From assembly GCA_900553885.1 (NCBI GenBank), contig USFD01000010.1, forward strand, positions 1 to 52,789: a DNA stretch of 52,789 nucleotides. Direction: 5' to 3'. Position numbers and translations under genes: made by a program. The DNA is from an uncultured Ruminococcus sp. GTDB lineage: Bacteria; Bacillota; Clostridia; Lachnospirales; Lachnospiraceae. The notes under the pieces are model-generated. The model was given only the letters and a program-made list of their open reading frames with translations, had not been told where the DNA came from and searched no databases. Shown here piece after piece: positions 32,910 through 40,954 of the stretch. Within the stretch, counting starts at the first letter, position 1. The number at the start of each line of letters is the position of its first letter.

Positions 32910-33509
32910 TTACTGCTGTTTTGCCATAGCTTCAAACTGCGCAGCCACTTCTTCGGCCGTCATGTTATCTGCATTATTGACAAGTGATTCAAACGTGTTT
33001 ACTTTGCCGCCTGCGCCTCCATCCGGGTTTACCGGCGGTTTTCCAGTGATGGTCTGACCGAACATGTCTTTGTAATTCTTTTCAATCTCTTTCATCTGTT
33101 CATCCAGTCCAATCACTTTCCCGTCATCTGTGACCTGGATCTTTGCCCGGTCAAATTTTCCTGAAAGAAGCTCAGGATATTTCGCTTTTTTATTAGCTAA
33201 AAGCTTGTCGATTGCGGAATCAATTTTCATTCCTTTAACTTCTTCCGCATGTTCAGCCTGTAGCTTTTTCACTGCAGCCTCGTGATCCTTAATTGCTTTC
33301 TGCAGATCCGGATTGTCCTCAGCATCTTTTTTCAGCTGTTTAATTGTCCCGTTCGCCGCATCAAGTTCTTTGATCTTTGCGTTATACTGTTCTTTTGAGA
33401 CGATATGCTTCGAAGCTTCTTCATTGATTTTTTTCATTGTCGCCTCTACATCCAGTTTCCCATCCTGTGTGTAAACCGCGTTTGATAAAATTTTCTGTAA
33501 CCATTCCAT
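32910..33509 (-). CDS. Phage scaffold protein (GP20-like)
   Basis: A 199-residue, highly charged coiled-coil protein of the phage minor structural/scaffold GP20 type. It starts MEWLQKILSNAVYTQDGKLD, has a long Lys/Glu/Ala coiled coil (about 25-130), and ends with a Pro/Gly-rich linker and a short acidic helix (NNADNMTAEEVAAQFEAM). Scaffold proteins guide capsid assembly and lie just before the coat gene. GGAGG stands 9 bases before the ATG. Confidence 0.85.
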   Translation of the reverse strand: MEWLQKILSNAVYTQDGKLDVEATMKKINEEASKHIVSKEQYNAKIKELDAANGTIKQLKKDAEDNPDLQKAIKDHEAAVKKLQAEHAEEVKGMKIDSAIDKLLANKKAKYPELLSGKFDRAKIQVTDDGKVIGLDEQMKEIEKNYKDMFGQTITGKPPVNPDGGAGGKVNTFESLVNNADNMTAEEVAAQFEAMAKQQ

Positions 33510-33600
33510 TCTTCTTTACCTCCATAGATTTTTATACCGGCTCTCCCGGTGCTGGGCTGTACCGTTGTTCTTTATACCCTGCAACCCATAAAAAAGGGTA

Positions 33601-33625
33601 GAAAAATAGCACCCTTGCGGATGCT
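33601..33625 (-). terminator. Terminator-like hairpin with GCAA tetraloop upstream of the scaffold gene
   Basis: Seven-base arms (33608-33614 and 33619-33625) enclose a GCAA tetraloop in the minus-strand RNA, followed by ATTTTTC (33601-33607). It lies inside the 159-base gap between a 59-residue phage gene and the scaffold gene, which also holds two other short inverted repeats. Confidence 0.5.
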
Positions 33626-33668
33626 TCATGTGCTCTGTAACCCGGAGCCGGGAGATATGAGGATCACC

Positions 33669-33848
33669 TTATCCTTTCTTTGCAGCTGCCTTTTTCTCAG
33701 GTTTCGCTTTAACCAGCGCTGTCTTTGCAGCGTTCTGTGTTGTTGACAGCTCCTTGAACCGCTTTTCAGACAATTCCAGCTCATCTCCAACTGTAACCTT
33801 TCTTTTCAGCTGCTTATCATAATAACTTTTGATGCAGACTGCTTTCAT
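33669..33848 (-). CDS. Small basic phage protein of unknown function
   Basis: Fifty-nine residues (MKAVCIKSYYDKQLKRKVTV at the start, a Lys/Ala-rich tail at the end). The N-terminal half looks like a small beta-strand-rich fold; the C-terminal KPEKKAAAKKG resembles nucleic-acid-binding tails. AAAGGAGG precedes the ATG. It lies between the MuF and scaffold genes. I do not recognise a function. Confidence 0.7.
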   Translation of the reverse strand: MKAVCIKSYYDKQLKRKVTVGDELELSEKRFKELSTTQNAAKTALVKAKPEKKAAAKKG

Positions 33849-33917
33849 GGCACTTCCTCCTTTCCTGTTTTCTGGGTAAAAGAAAACCACCGGCCATTTC
33901 TGACTGGTGGTAACTAC

Positions 33918-34151
33918 TCATACTATTCTATTTTCGAGATCAATATCAAGTCCGAATTCTTTTAAATCCTGATCCCTGATATCGAGTTCCGTTCTTAAGA
34001 TGTCTAACATTTCATAATACGCAACCTTTCGGCCTGCGCAATATGGATCATCTTTATTCTTCTTGCTTTCCTCTGCTGCCTCGTTTGCATTTTCCAGCAG
34101 CCTTGAAACCATATATTTAATTCCTTCTTCTGTCAATGCATCAGTCATCAT
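33918..34151 (-). CDS. Small acidic phage protein overlapping the MuF gene; possible immunity protein
   Basis: Seventy-seven residues, rich in Glu, Asp and helices (ALTEEGIKYMVSRLLENANE, GRKVAYYEMLDILRTEL, FGLDIDLENRIV). I do not recognise a family. It starts 11 bases before the MuF gene's stop codon, with AAGGGGTG just upstream, so its translation is coupled to the MuF-zincin gene. A small acidic protein in this place is what one expects for the immunity partner of a MuF polymorphic toxin, but this is inference; it could also be an ordinary phage structural accessory. Confidence 0.7.
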   Translation of the reverse strand: MMTDALTEEGIKYMVSRLLENANEAAEESKKNKDDPYCAGRKVAYYEMLDILRTELDIRDQDLKEFGLDIDLENRIV

Positions 34152-35829
34152 AATCACCCCTTGCTTTCAGTTCATCTATTCTGTCCTGGATAGACTGGTT
34201 AAAGTTCCGGATCTCTTTTTTCCAATGCTTTTTCAGTCCTTCCTGCTCCCATCTGCTTTTCTCATCCCAGTCAGAGCAGCGGGTTTCCGGATGTTCCAGA
34301 TAATCTTCATGCTCCTTAATCCGCTTTTCATATTTTCGAATTGCACGTTTTAATGAGTTTGATTCCTGTTTTTTAATATCACTTTCTGCGAAGAACTGCA
34401 AATTTATCTTTAATCTGTTTTCTTTTCTTTTTATTATATCAGAATCTCCGTCCTTTACAACGGATTTTTTGAAGTATTTGTCAACAGTATCAAGTATCTG
34501 CTGTGAATAAGTCACATCTGAACCGAATCCATATGGGATTTCCATGCCGAGTTCATGCATTTTTGCAAGAGCAAATGATTCCGCAAAAAATTCATCAAGC
34601 TCTGAGTCTGCATAACCACTTATGCTTTTTGCTTCTCCTTTTGCATATGCCTTCCTGTATTTCGTTCGGATTTTCTTAATTTCTTTCCAGAATTCTCCGT
34701 CGTCTGCCAGGCCGTATTTTTCCAGTTTGCTCATGGATATGCTATGCGCAAATTCATGTATTGTTGTACTTATCTGCCTGGAGCTTAGGGCCATGTTTCC
34801 GGCAAGATCTACTGTGCCAGCATTCCTACGCTTTCCGGTTCCGGAAGAAACAGTTGTCAATCTCGTGTCATACTCCGCGGCAAGCCTCCTGATCATGTCC
34901 TTGTTTTTATCCCATCTCGCATCAGACATGCTATCATCAAAAATCATCTCTTCTCCGAATTTATTCACAGGCTTTTTCGGGACTCTACCAGATCCGCTTG
35001 CTGCCTTTTTGTCTTTTGTCTTTCCATGCTTCCGCTCATACTCTGCAATCAGCTTTTCATCAAAGCAAGGAATGATCGTGCACCGGCAATTCGGATGGAA
35101 CGGAACATGAGGGCACTTATCAATCGGATAAATGTTCTCATGCTCATCTCCACAGTCTTTGCAGGTCCGCTCATCTTCGGCTGCCCAAACCTGCACATAT
35201 TCGACACCGGCATCTTTGTATCTTAATTGAGTGGCGCCGTTCAGATAATGCATTGTCTCAGTCCGGACAAGCCTGTGGCATTCATTAAATCCCTGTCCCA
35301 TGAAGTTATGCAGGCTGACCGCAATCTCAGTTACAGTCTTTCCCTGCTGTAATCCAGTCAGGAGAAGATCATTCAGTCCGACTGCCAGTTTCTTCTGATT
35401 CTTCCACAACCGGCCGGAGAAGCTGTCCCCGCGCCAGGGCTCATTCAGAAGCTTTTCCATCAGCTTCTTGTTCGGCATGGAGAAGTCCTCATCCCCCATG
35501 CCGACTGCAGTATTCGCATACAAAGTCTTGAAACCGTCCTGCATATTCTTCTTTGCAGATTTTTCCGTCTTATGCCCCAGATCCTCAATAATGTCCTGAA
35601 ACTTTTGATTCAGATCTGTCAGGCGGTTTTTCTTGTGCATCTCGGAAAGAGAAAGAACCCCATCTTTGCTGTATTTTTCAGCAATCAGATAGAGTTCTTT
35701 TTTTATCTGCTCACTGGCATCTGTGTAAAATTCCAGGAGATCCTGGTTCTTTTCTTCCAGTGAATTATATGTTTTCCACGTCCCTGCAGCAATCCGTTTT
35801 TCCCAGTATGCGCTATTCTTCGCCGTCAT
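34141..35829 (-). CDS. MuF minor head protein with C-terminal zincin domain and LQFFA segment
   Basis: A 562-residue phage head-morphogenesis protein with unusual extensions. Residues about 1-255 form the SPP1 gp7/MuF domain, ending in a zinc-binding pattern (Cys223, Cys226, Cys239, Cys248, Cys250). Residues about 295-460 resemble a metalloprotease: HEFAH at 358-362 is an HEXXH motif, and SELDEFFAESFA (Glu413/Glu417) could supply the third ligand, as in anthrax lethal factor-like zincins. An INLQFFAE segment at 475-482 is followed by a charged helical C-terminus. The ATG at 35829 overlaps the portal remnant by 17 bases. MuF proteins with C-terminal enzymes are known as phage polymorphic toxins; toxicity here is inferred. 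The frame is intact despite the decay around it. Confidence 0.82.
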   Translation of the reverse strand: MTAKNSAYWEKRIAAGTWKTYNSLEEKNQDLLEFYTDASEQIKKELYLIAEKYSKDGVLSLSEMHKKNRLTDLNQKFQDIIEDLGHKTEKSAKKNMQDGFKTLYANTAVGMGDEDFSMPNKKLMEKLLNEPWRGDSFSGRLWKNQKKLAVGLNDLLLTGLQQGKTVTEIAVSLHNFMGQGFNECHRLVRTETMHYLNGATQLRYKDAGVEYVQVWAAEDERTCKDCGDEHENIYPIDKCPHVPFHPNCRCTIIPCFDEKLIAEYERKHGKTKDKKAASGSGRVPKKPVNKFGEEMIFDDSMSDARWDKNKDMIRRLAAEYDTRLTTVSSGTGKRRNAGTVDLAGNMALSSRQISTTIHEFAHSISMSKLEKYGLADDGEFWKEIKKIRTKYRKAYAKGEAKSISGYADSELDEFFAESFALAKMHELGMEIPYGFGSDVTYSQQILDTVDKYFKKSVVKDGDSDIIKRKENRLKINLQFFAESDIKKQESNSLKRAIRKYEKRIKEHEDYLEHPETRCSDWDEKSRWEQEGLKKHWKKEIRNFNQSIQDRIDELKARGDYDD

Positions 35830-35919
35830 CTCTCTCACCATCCTTTACAGGCGGGACGGTGTCCCAGGCCGGTCCTGCAGCCTGCTTTTGTTCTTTAATG
35901 AGTCTCAGCTCCTCTTCTA
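35813..35919 (-). pseudogene. 3' end of a phage portal protein gene
   Basis: The minus strand reads about 35 codons of a portal C-terminus (HVEEELRLIKEQKQ, then AAGPAWDTVPPVKDGERDD) ending in TAG at 35813-35815, just where the MuF gene begins. The rest of the portal gene is absent; DNA to the right belongs to an oppositely oriented integrase fragment. This marks a deletion junction near 35919. Too short for certain recognition, but position and overlap fit. Confidence 0.6.
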
Positions 35920-36749
35920 CATGTATTAATATTGCGAAGCTACTTGGAAATGATGTCCTTGCCGGAAGTCTGAACTCCGGGTATATCCGAAAATGCTTTA
36001 TGGGATCCGGGAAAGACGCCGTAACGCTTAACGAATACCTGATCCGGTTGAAAGCGTTACCACGCTGGGCATACAGAAATGATTATATTGCTGATATTTC
36101 CTATCTTGATAAGATAGAGCGATTCCGGACTGATCCGCACCGTCTGAAAATACAGGACAAATTCCTGGAGGCATCTGAACTCTCAGATCTGTTATCCGGA
36201 ATGAAGGTCACGAAATGGAGGAAGCTCACTGAATTTCTTGCCCTGTCAGGACTAAGATTCGGAGAAGCTGCCGCCCTGGAACTGTCAGATGTTGATCTGA
36301 AGGAAAGACTCATTCATGTTAATAAGACATACGATCAGGGCCATGATCTTGTAACATCCACCAAAACACAGCAGTCAAACAGGGATGTGTATATGCAGGA
36401 TCAGCTTTATAAGCTCTGCCGGCAGCTTAAGGCCGAACGGATCGGGGACAATTTAATCATAATGAGCAAGATATTCTTTCCTGGGACGCGCCGGCAGCAC
36501 ATAGAGTTCGATTGCTATGCAAAATACTTACGGGAAACATCAGAAAAAATAATTGGACGAAGAATTACGCCGCATACACTGCGTCACACGCACGCCAGTC
36601 TTATGATGGAACAGGGAATTGATGTAGATACTATATCCCGAAGACTCGGGCATGCTGATAGTCGGATTACAAAAGAGATCTATCTGCACGTAACAAAGAA
36701 GCTGCAGGAGAAGGAAAGACAGCGTATAAAAGAAATGAAGCTGATATGA
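35919..36749 (+). pseudogene. Phage tyrosine integrase lacking its N-terminus
   Basis: About 276 codons remain. They cover the end of the core-binding domain (TLNEYLIRLKALPRWAYRND) and the whole catalytic domain, with the Arg in LSGLRFGEAAAL, HTLRHTHASL, GHADSRITKEIYLHV and the Tyr nucleophile. The N-terminal arm-binding domain and a start codon are missing because the gene is joined to the portal remnant at about 35919. The frame runs open upstream only through antisense of phage structural genes. Probably inactive. Confidence 0.8.
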
Positions 36750-36784
36750 TTTGCCCCTTTCCTGCCCCATTTTTTAAATAAGAA

Positions 36785-36828
36785 TTCCCGGAAGCCCTGA
36801 AACACCGCATTTCAGGCACATCCGGGAA
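36785..36828 (-). terminator. Hairpin terminator after tRNA-Leu
   Basis: An outer 8-bp stem (36785-36792 and 36821-36828) encloses an inner 7-bp stem. On the minus strand the right arm is followed by TTCTTATTT, ten bases after the tRNA 3' end. It may also stop integrase transcription from the other side. Confidence 0.65.
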
Positions 36829-36837
36829 TAAGTTCAA

Positions 36838-36919
36838 TGCCGCTGGCCGGACTCGAACCGGCACGGATTGCTCCGCTTGATTTTGAGTCAAGTGCGTCTG
36901 CCAATTCCGCCACAGCGGC
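36838..36919 (-). tRNA. tRNA-Leu (anticodon CAA)
   Basis: An 82-base cloverleaf on the minus strand. The acceptor stem pairs GCCGCTG with CAGCGGC, the anticodon arm is CTTGA-CTCAAAA-TCAAG giving anticodon CAA, the variable arm is long as in leucine tRNAs, and the T arm has GGTTCGAGTCC. The 3' CCA is not encoded. The prophage remnant ends 88 bases from its 3' end. Confidence 0.95.
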
Positions 36920-36927
36920 CAATAAAG

Positions 36928-36956
36928 CAGAGAGAGCCTTTATACCGCTCTCTCTG
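36928..36956 (-). terminator. Hairpin between lysA and tRNA-Leu
   Basis: A perfect 10-bp stem (36928-36937 and 36947-36956) with a 9-base loop, followed on the minus strand by CTTTATT. It lies after the lysA stop but also downstream of the tRNA promoter. It may end lysA readthrough or form a 5' leader of the tRNA transcript that is removed in processing. Confidence 0.55.
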
Positions 36957-36966
36957 GCCGACTAAA

Positions 36967-36995
36967 ATCTTATCATATTCATATCGGTTTTTCAA
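36967..36995 (-). promoter_or_regulatory. Promoter of tRNA-Leu
   Basis: On the minus strand -35 TTGAAA (36990-36995) and -10 TAAGAT (36967-36972) with a 17-base spacer, about 48 bases upstream of the mature tRNA 5' end and just after the lysA stop codon. Confidence 0.65.
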
Positions 36996-37002
36996 CTGTT
37001 TT

Positions 37003-38277
37003 TCACTTTTTTATCAGTTTCTCGCCAATCGGAAAACAGTCGAAAGTAGCGAAATAATCCGAAGGTGTCTCTGCCCGGCGGATCATCTGAACACTTCCGT
37101 CTTCCTTAAGAAGAAGCTCCGCAGATCTGAGCTTTCCATTATAGTTATATCCCATGGAGAAACCGTGGGCTCCCGCATCATGGATAAACAGATAATCACC
37201 TATATCAATCTTTGGAAGCATCCTGTCGATTGCAAACTTGTCATTATTCTCGCACAGAGAACCGGATACATCATATTTGTGGTCGCAGGGAGCATCCTCT
37301 TTTCCCAGAACGGTAATATGATGATAAGCGCCGTACATAGCCGGACGCATCAGATTAACCGCACAGGCATCTACGCCGATATACTCTTTGTACGTATGCT
37401 TCTCATGAATTGCTTTTGTTACAAGGCCGCCGTACGGACCAAGCATGTACCGTCCAAGCTCGGTGTAGATCTCAACATCCCCCATTCCTGCCGGAACAAG
37501 CACTTCTTCATAAACCCTGCGCACGCCTTCACCGATAGCATAAATATCATTCGGCTCCTGATCCGGCCTGTATGGAATACCGATTCCGCCGGACAGATTG
37601 ATAAACTTGATGTGAACTCCTGTTTCTTTTGCCAGACGCACAGCCTGTTCAAACAGAACTTTTGCCAGCATCGGATAATAGTCGTTTGTCACAGTATTGC
37701 TGGCCAGAAAAGCATGGAGACCGAATTCCTTTGCCCCCTTCTCCTTCAGGATCCGGTATGCATCTGTAATCTGCTCCGTTGTCATACCATACTTGGCATC
37801 TCCCGGATTGTCCATAATGTCATTGCTGATCTTAAACAGACCGCCGGGATTATAACGGCAGCTGATGGTCTCCGGAATATGTCCGATGGTCTTTTCCAGA
37901 AAATCAATGTGAGTAATATCATCCAGGTTGATAATTGCGCCCAGCTTATCCGCAAGGGCAAAATCCTCCGCCGGAGTATCATTGGAAGAAAACATAATAT
38001 CGTGCCCTGTCACGCCGACTGCCTCTGAAAGCATCAGCTCTGTGTAGGAAGAGCAGTCGCAGCCGCAGCCATACTCCTTTAAAATATCAATCAGAAATGG
38101 ATTCGGCGTTGCTTTTACCGCAAAATACTCCTTATATCCCGGATTCCAGGAAAAGGCTTCCTTCAGTGCTTTTACATTTTCCCGGATTCCCTTTTCGTCA
38201 TACAGATGAAAGGGAGTGGGATATGTCTTTACAATTTCCTCCACCTGTTCTTTTGTCACAAATGGCCTTTTGTTCAT
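37003..38277 (-). CDS. lysA: Diaminopimelate decarboxylase-like PLP enzyme
   Basis: A 424-residue fold-type III PLP decarboxylase, expected to turn meso-diaminopimelate into lysine. The PLP lysine lies in EYFAVKATPNP near residue 54; NLSGGIGIPY and YTELGRYMLGPYG bind the cofactor phosphate, and SLCENNDKFA carries the cysteine of the partner active site. The segment after the barrel strand (LHAFLASNTV) differs from the usual HIGSQ form, so it is a divergent subgroup and another diamino acid cannot be excluded. AAGGAG precedes the ATG. It lies 42 bases downstream of pyk. Confidence 0.82.
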   Translation of the reverse strand: MNKRPFVTKEQVEEIVKTYPTPFHLYDEKGIRENVKALKEAFSWNPGYKEYFAVKATPNPFLIDILKEYGCGCDCSSYTELMLSEAVGVTGHDIMFSSNDTPAEDFALADKLGAIINLDDITHIDFLEKTIGHIPETISCRYNPGGLFKISNDIMDNPGDAKYGMTTEQITDAYRILKEKGAKEFGLHAFLASNTVTNDYYPMLAKVLFEQAVRLAKETGVHIKFINLSGGIGIPYRPDQEPNDIYAIGEGVRRVYEEVLVPAGMGDVEIYTELGRYMLGPYGGLVTKAIHEKHTYKEYIGVDACAVNLMRPAMYGAYHHITVLGKEDAPCDHKYDVSGSLCENNDKFAIDRMLPKIDIGDYLFIHDAGAHGFSMGYNYNGKLRSAELLLKEDGSVQMIRRAETPSDYFATFDCFPIGEKLIKK

Positions 38278-38319
38278 TCTTCATCTTCTCCTTCTTGTAT
38301 TTTCGTCAGGCCGAACCCT

Positions 38320-39756
38320 TTATTCCACCGTAGCAATCCTCATCATATTGCTGGAAGAAGTTCTCTCCTGAAGTATATTTGATGACGGGATTCCGGCTGT
38401 AAGGACAACCACATCCCCGGGCTCTACGTACTGTTTCACCAGAGCCAGCTCTATGGCGCCGTTGCAGATATCATCCGTGGTGCTGAACTGCATGGATTTC
38501 AGCGGAACAACGCCCCAGTAAATAGACATTCTGCGCAGGGCTCTCTCATTCGGAGTCACCCCCAGAATCATCTGCTTCGGCCTCAGATTAGAAACAACCC
38601 TTGTCGTTGCGCCTGAGACAGACGGCGTAATAATACATTTTGCATCCAGATTGGCAGCCGCTAAAACAGAGGAATATCCGATAGCGCTGGAAAGACTGCT
38701 TTTCAGCCGGCCGTAGGCCTTCTCCAGCATTCTGTCATACTCCAGATGCTGCTCTGTATTTTCAATGATATGAACCATCATCTGAAGAGCTTCCAGCGGA
38801 TACTTTCCTGCTGCCGTCTCTCCGGAAAGCATCACAGCGTCGGTTCCATCGTATACGGCATTTGCCACATCCGTGACCTCTGCTCTTGTGGGGCGGGGAT
38901 TGCGGATCATGGAATCCAGCATCTGAGTTGCAGTAATAACCGTCTTAAAATTGCTGTTGCATTTCTGAATGATCATCTTCTGAAGGTACGGAACCTCCTC
39001 AGCCGGAATCTCCACACCCAGATCTCCTCTTGCAACCATAACCCCGTCTGCCGCCCGGATAATTTCATCAATATTCCGGATTCCTTCGGCATTTTCAATT
39101 TTTGCAATAACCGGGGTATAAGGCGCATCCAGCTCCTTCAGAAAAGCTTTGATTTCAAGAACACACTCTGCATTCCGCACAAAAGAAGCAGCGATAAAAT
39201 CAATTCCCTGCTCCACTCCGAAGCGGATATCTTCTTTATCTTTCTCTGTAATTGCCGGAAGACGGACTGCCACATTCGGCACATTAACGCCTTTCTTCTC
39301 CCCAAGCTCACCGCCGTTAACAACTTCGCACACAATCTCCTTTTCTTTTCTGTGCAGAACTTTAAGGCCGATCAGTCCGTCGTCTATCAGAATTGTACTT
39401 CCCGTATCCACATCTTCTACCAGGCCCGGATAAGAAATGGAGACCTTCTTATCATCTCCGACAATCTGATCTACTGTAAGTGTAAATGTATCGCCTGTAT
39501 TGAGCATGACTTTTTTTCCGTCTTTGAGCGTACCGGTCCGGATCTCCGGTCCCTTTGTGTCGAGCAGGATAGCGGTAGTTGCATGCTCTTCTTCCCGGAG
39601 CTGTTTTACCAGATCCATTCTGTACTTATGCTCCGCATGGTCTCCGTGTGAAAAGTTAAACCTTGCCACATCCATGCCGTTCTGAATAAGCTTTCTGAGC
39701 AGTTCTTTATTATTTGTATTCGGTCCCATTGTGCAGACCACTTTTGTCTTCTTCAT
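38320..39756 (-). CDS. pyk: Pyruvate kinase
   Basis: Makes pyruvate and ATP from phosphoenolpyruvate. It has 478 residues with LDTKGPEIRTG, KIENAEGIRNIDEII and MVARGDLGVEIP, the ADP/PEP and metal sites, and a standard C-terminal allosteric domain; there is no extra PEP-utilizing domain. AAAGGAGG lies 6 bases before the ATG at 39756; an ATG 6 bases upstream touches the ribosome site and is unlikely. It lies downstream of the rhomboid-like gene and is followed by lysA. Confidence 0.96.
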   Translation of the reverse strand: MKKTKVVCTMGPNTNNKELLRKLIQNGMDVARFNFSHGDHAEHKYRMDLVKQLREEEHATTAILLDTKGPEIRTGTLKDGKKVMLNTGDTFTLTVDQIVGDDKKVSISYPGLVEDVDTGSTILIDDGLIGLKVLHRKEKEIVCEVVNGGELGEKKGVNVPNVAVRLPAITEKDKEDIRFGVEQGIDFIAASFVRNAECVLEIKAFLKELDAPYTPVIAKIENAEGIRNIDEIIRAADGVMVARGDLGVEIPAEEVPYLQKMIIQKCNSNFKTVITATQMLDSMIRNPRPTRAEVTDVANAVYDGTDAVMLSGETAAGKYPLEALQMMVHIIENTEQHLEYDRMLEKAYGRLKSSLSSAIGYSSVLAAANLDAKCIITPSVSGATTRVVSNLRPKQMILGVTPNERALRRMSIYWGVVPLKSMQFSTTDDICNGAIELALVKQYVEPGDVVVLTAGIPSSNILQERTSSSNMMRIATVE

Positions 39757-39821
39757 GTACATCCTCCTTTTTTAAGCAGATTCCCCACATACGCATTCTG
39801 CCTTCCTGATAAAGTTTTCCC

Positions 39822-40667
39822 CTATTTCACATGCTCATGCGTAAAGAGATGATCCTGGCAGTATTCATAGTTTCCATTGCACTTGGAACAGAATCTGAAC
39901 TCCAGGCACGGATCATCCAGTTCCGTCCGGCCGCACACCGCACAGCGGTGGTGTGCACCGTTCGTATAAGTCATATGGGGTCTGGACTGCTTTTTGAATT
40001 TTGCTTTTCTCGCCTGTTCCCGCGGGCCAAACCTCTTGAAATTCCGTGTGGACAGGAAAAAGATAACAAAATTCAGAAGCGATGCGCCAATCGCCACCCG
40101 TATGCCGATACCGCCGTTGATAAAATCGTATCCGGCCAGCACCACATATACCAGCGCCATCCATTTCATCTTGATAGGCAGAATAAAGTACAGCATTACT
40201 TCCATATTGGGATAGATTGCCGCAAAGGCCAGGAAGATGGACATAGTGATATAGTTTGTTCCGATCAGGCCGATCATGGACAGCGGAACTTCCACTCCGT
40301 ATCTGAAATAATAAAATGCATACAGCCCGAACACAGCCAGTACAGTAAAAAGAAGTCCGGAAAAAATATATACATTATACCGGAAACTTCCCCACGTCCT
40401 TTCCAGAGCTGTGCCAAGGGAGTAATACAAAAGCACCAGAAATACAAGTGAGATCAGATTGCCTGTAGGCGGAATCAGAACCCATGAAATCAATCTCCAT
40501 ACCTGCCCCCGCAAAATCAGCGCCGGCTCCAGCGTGAGATACCCTACCATTTCAGGCATCAGATACATGATTCCAAAACCGATTACATAGCCGATCAGCA
40601 GATATACCGTCAGATTCGGAATTGCAAAACGTCCTATCTTTCTTTCTAATTTGTCAAGCCAGTTCAA
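39822..40667 (-). CDS. Rhomboid-fold membrane protein lacking the catalytic serine, with C-terminal zinc ribbon
   Basis: A 281-residue protein with six or so membrane helices (about residues 15-215) arranged as in rhomboids. The expected GxSG loop reads GLIGTNYITM, so no serine nucleophile is seen and protease activity is doubtful. The soluble tail has a basic stretch and a cysteine-rich zinc ribbon (CAVCGRTE, then CSKCNGNYEYCQDH). Translation starts at TTG (40667), 9 bases after AGGGG. It has a consensus promoter at 40719-40747 and may be co-transcribed with pyk and lysA. Function unknown. Confidence 0.78.
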   Translation of the reverse strand: MNWLDKLERKIGRFAIPNLTVYLLIGYVIGFGIMYLMPEMVGYLTLEPALILRGQVWRLISWVLIPPTGNLISLVFLVLLYYSLGTALERTWGSFRYNVYIFSGLLFTVLAVFGLYAFYYFRYGVEVPLSMIGLIGTNYITMSIFLAFAAIYPNMEVMLYFILPIKMKWMALVYVVLAGYDFINGGIGIRVAIGASLLNFVIFFLSTRNFKRFGPREQARKAKFKKQSRPHMTYTNGAHHRCAVCGRTELDDPCLEFRFCSKCNGNYEYCQDHLFTHEHVK

Positions 40668-40718
40668 CTGTAGTTACCCCTAACTTTCTTTGATATTTTC
40701 TTTATATTTCCAAGTGTA

Positions 40719-40747
40719 ATTGTACCGTCACACTTAAGGTTTGTCAA
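40719..40747 (-). promoter_or_regulatory. Strong promoter of the rhomboid-like gene (and probably pyk-lysA)
   Basis: On the minus strand consensus -35 TTGACA (40742-40747) and -10 TACAAT (40719-40724) with a 17-base spacer, about 50 bases upstream of the TTG start. Confidence 0.82.
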
Positions 40748-40843
40748 ACAGATGTTACTGCCTCTTCTGCCCTTTTATATAAACTTTATGTAAATTATCC
40801 ATAAGCTGAAGCAGAATCTGGCAATCCCGCATAATAATTACAA

Positions 40844-40872
40844 TTGTCTTTTCCCGATTCCTGTCGTATAAT
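40844..40872 (+). promoter_or_regulatory. Promoter of the activase gene
   Basis: On the plus strand -35 TTGTCT (40844-40849) and -10 TATAAT (40867-40872) with a 17-base spacer. It implies a 5' leader of roughly 75 bases. Confidence 0.78.
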
Positions 40873-40954
40873 GTATATTGCTGTAAATCTAAAATTACAT
40901 TTAATATGTAGAAACTCACATATATTTATTACACAGAAGAATGGAGATCATACT

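Larger units (their letters stand above)
31006..36749. mobile_element. Degraded tailed-phage prophage remnant
   Basis: A run of phage genes on the minus strand: portal end, MuF head protein, two small genes, scaffold, truncated coat, a membrane coiled-coil protein, holin and amidase. A plus-strand integrase fragment closes the right end. Terminase, most of the portal, coat C-terminus, all tail genes and the whole lysogeny/replication region are missing. It lies beside tRNA-Leu, a common attachment target, but I could not find a second copy of the tRNA 3' end at the left border, so the att sites are unresolved. Confidence 0.9.

Noticed and set aside
35760..35918. Upstream extension of the integrase frame to an ATG
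   Set aside because: This part is antisense to the MuF and portal coding sequence and encodes no integrase-like residues.
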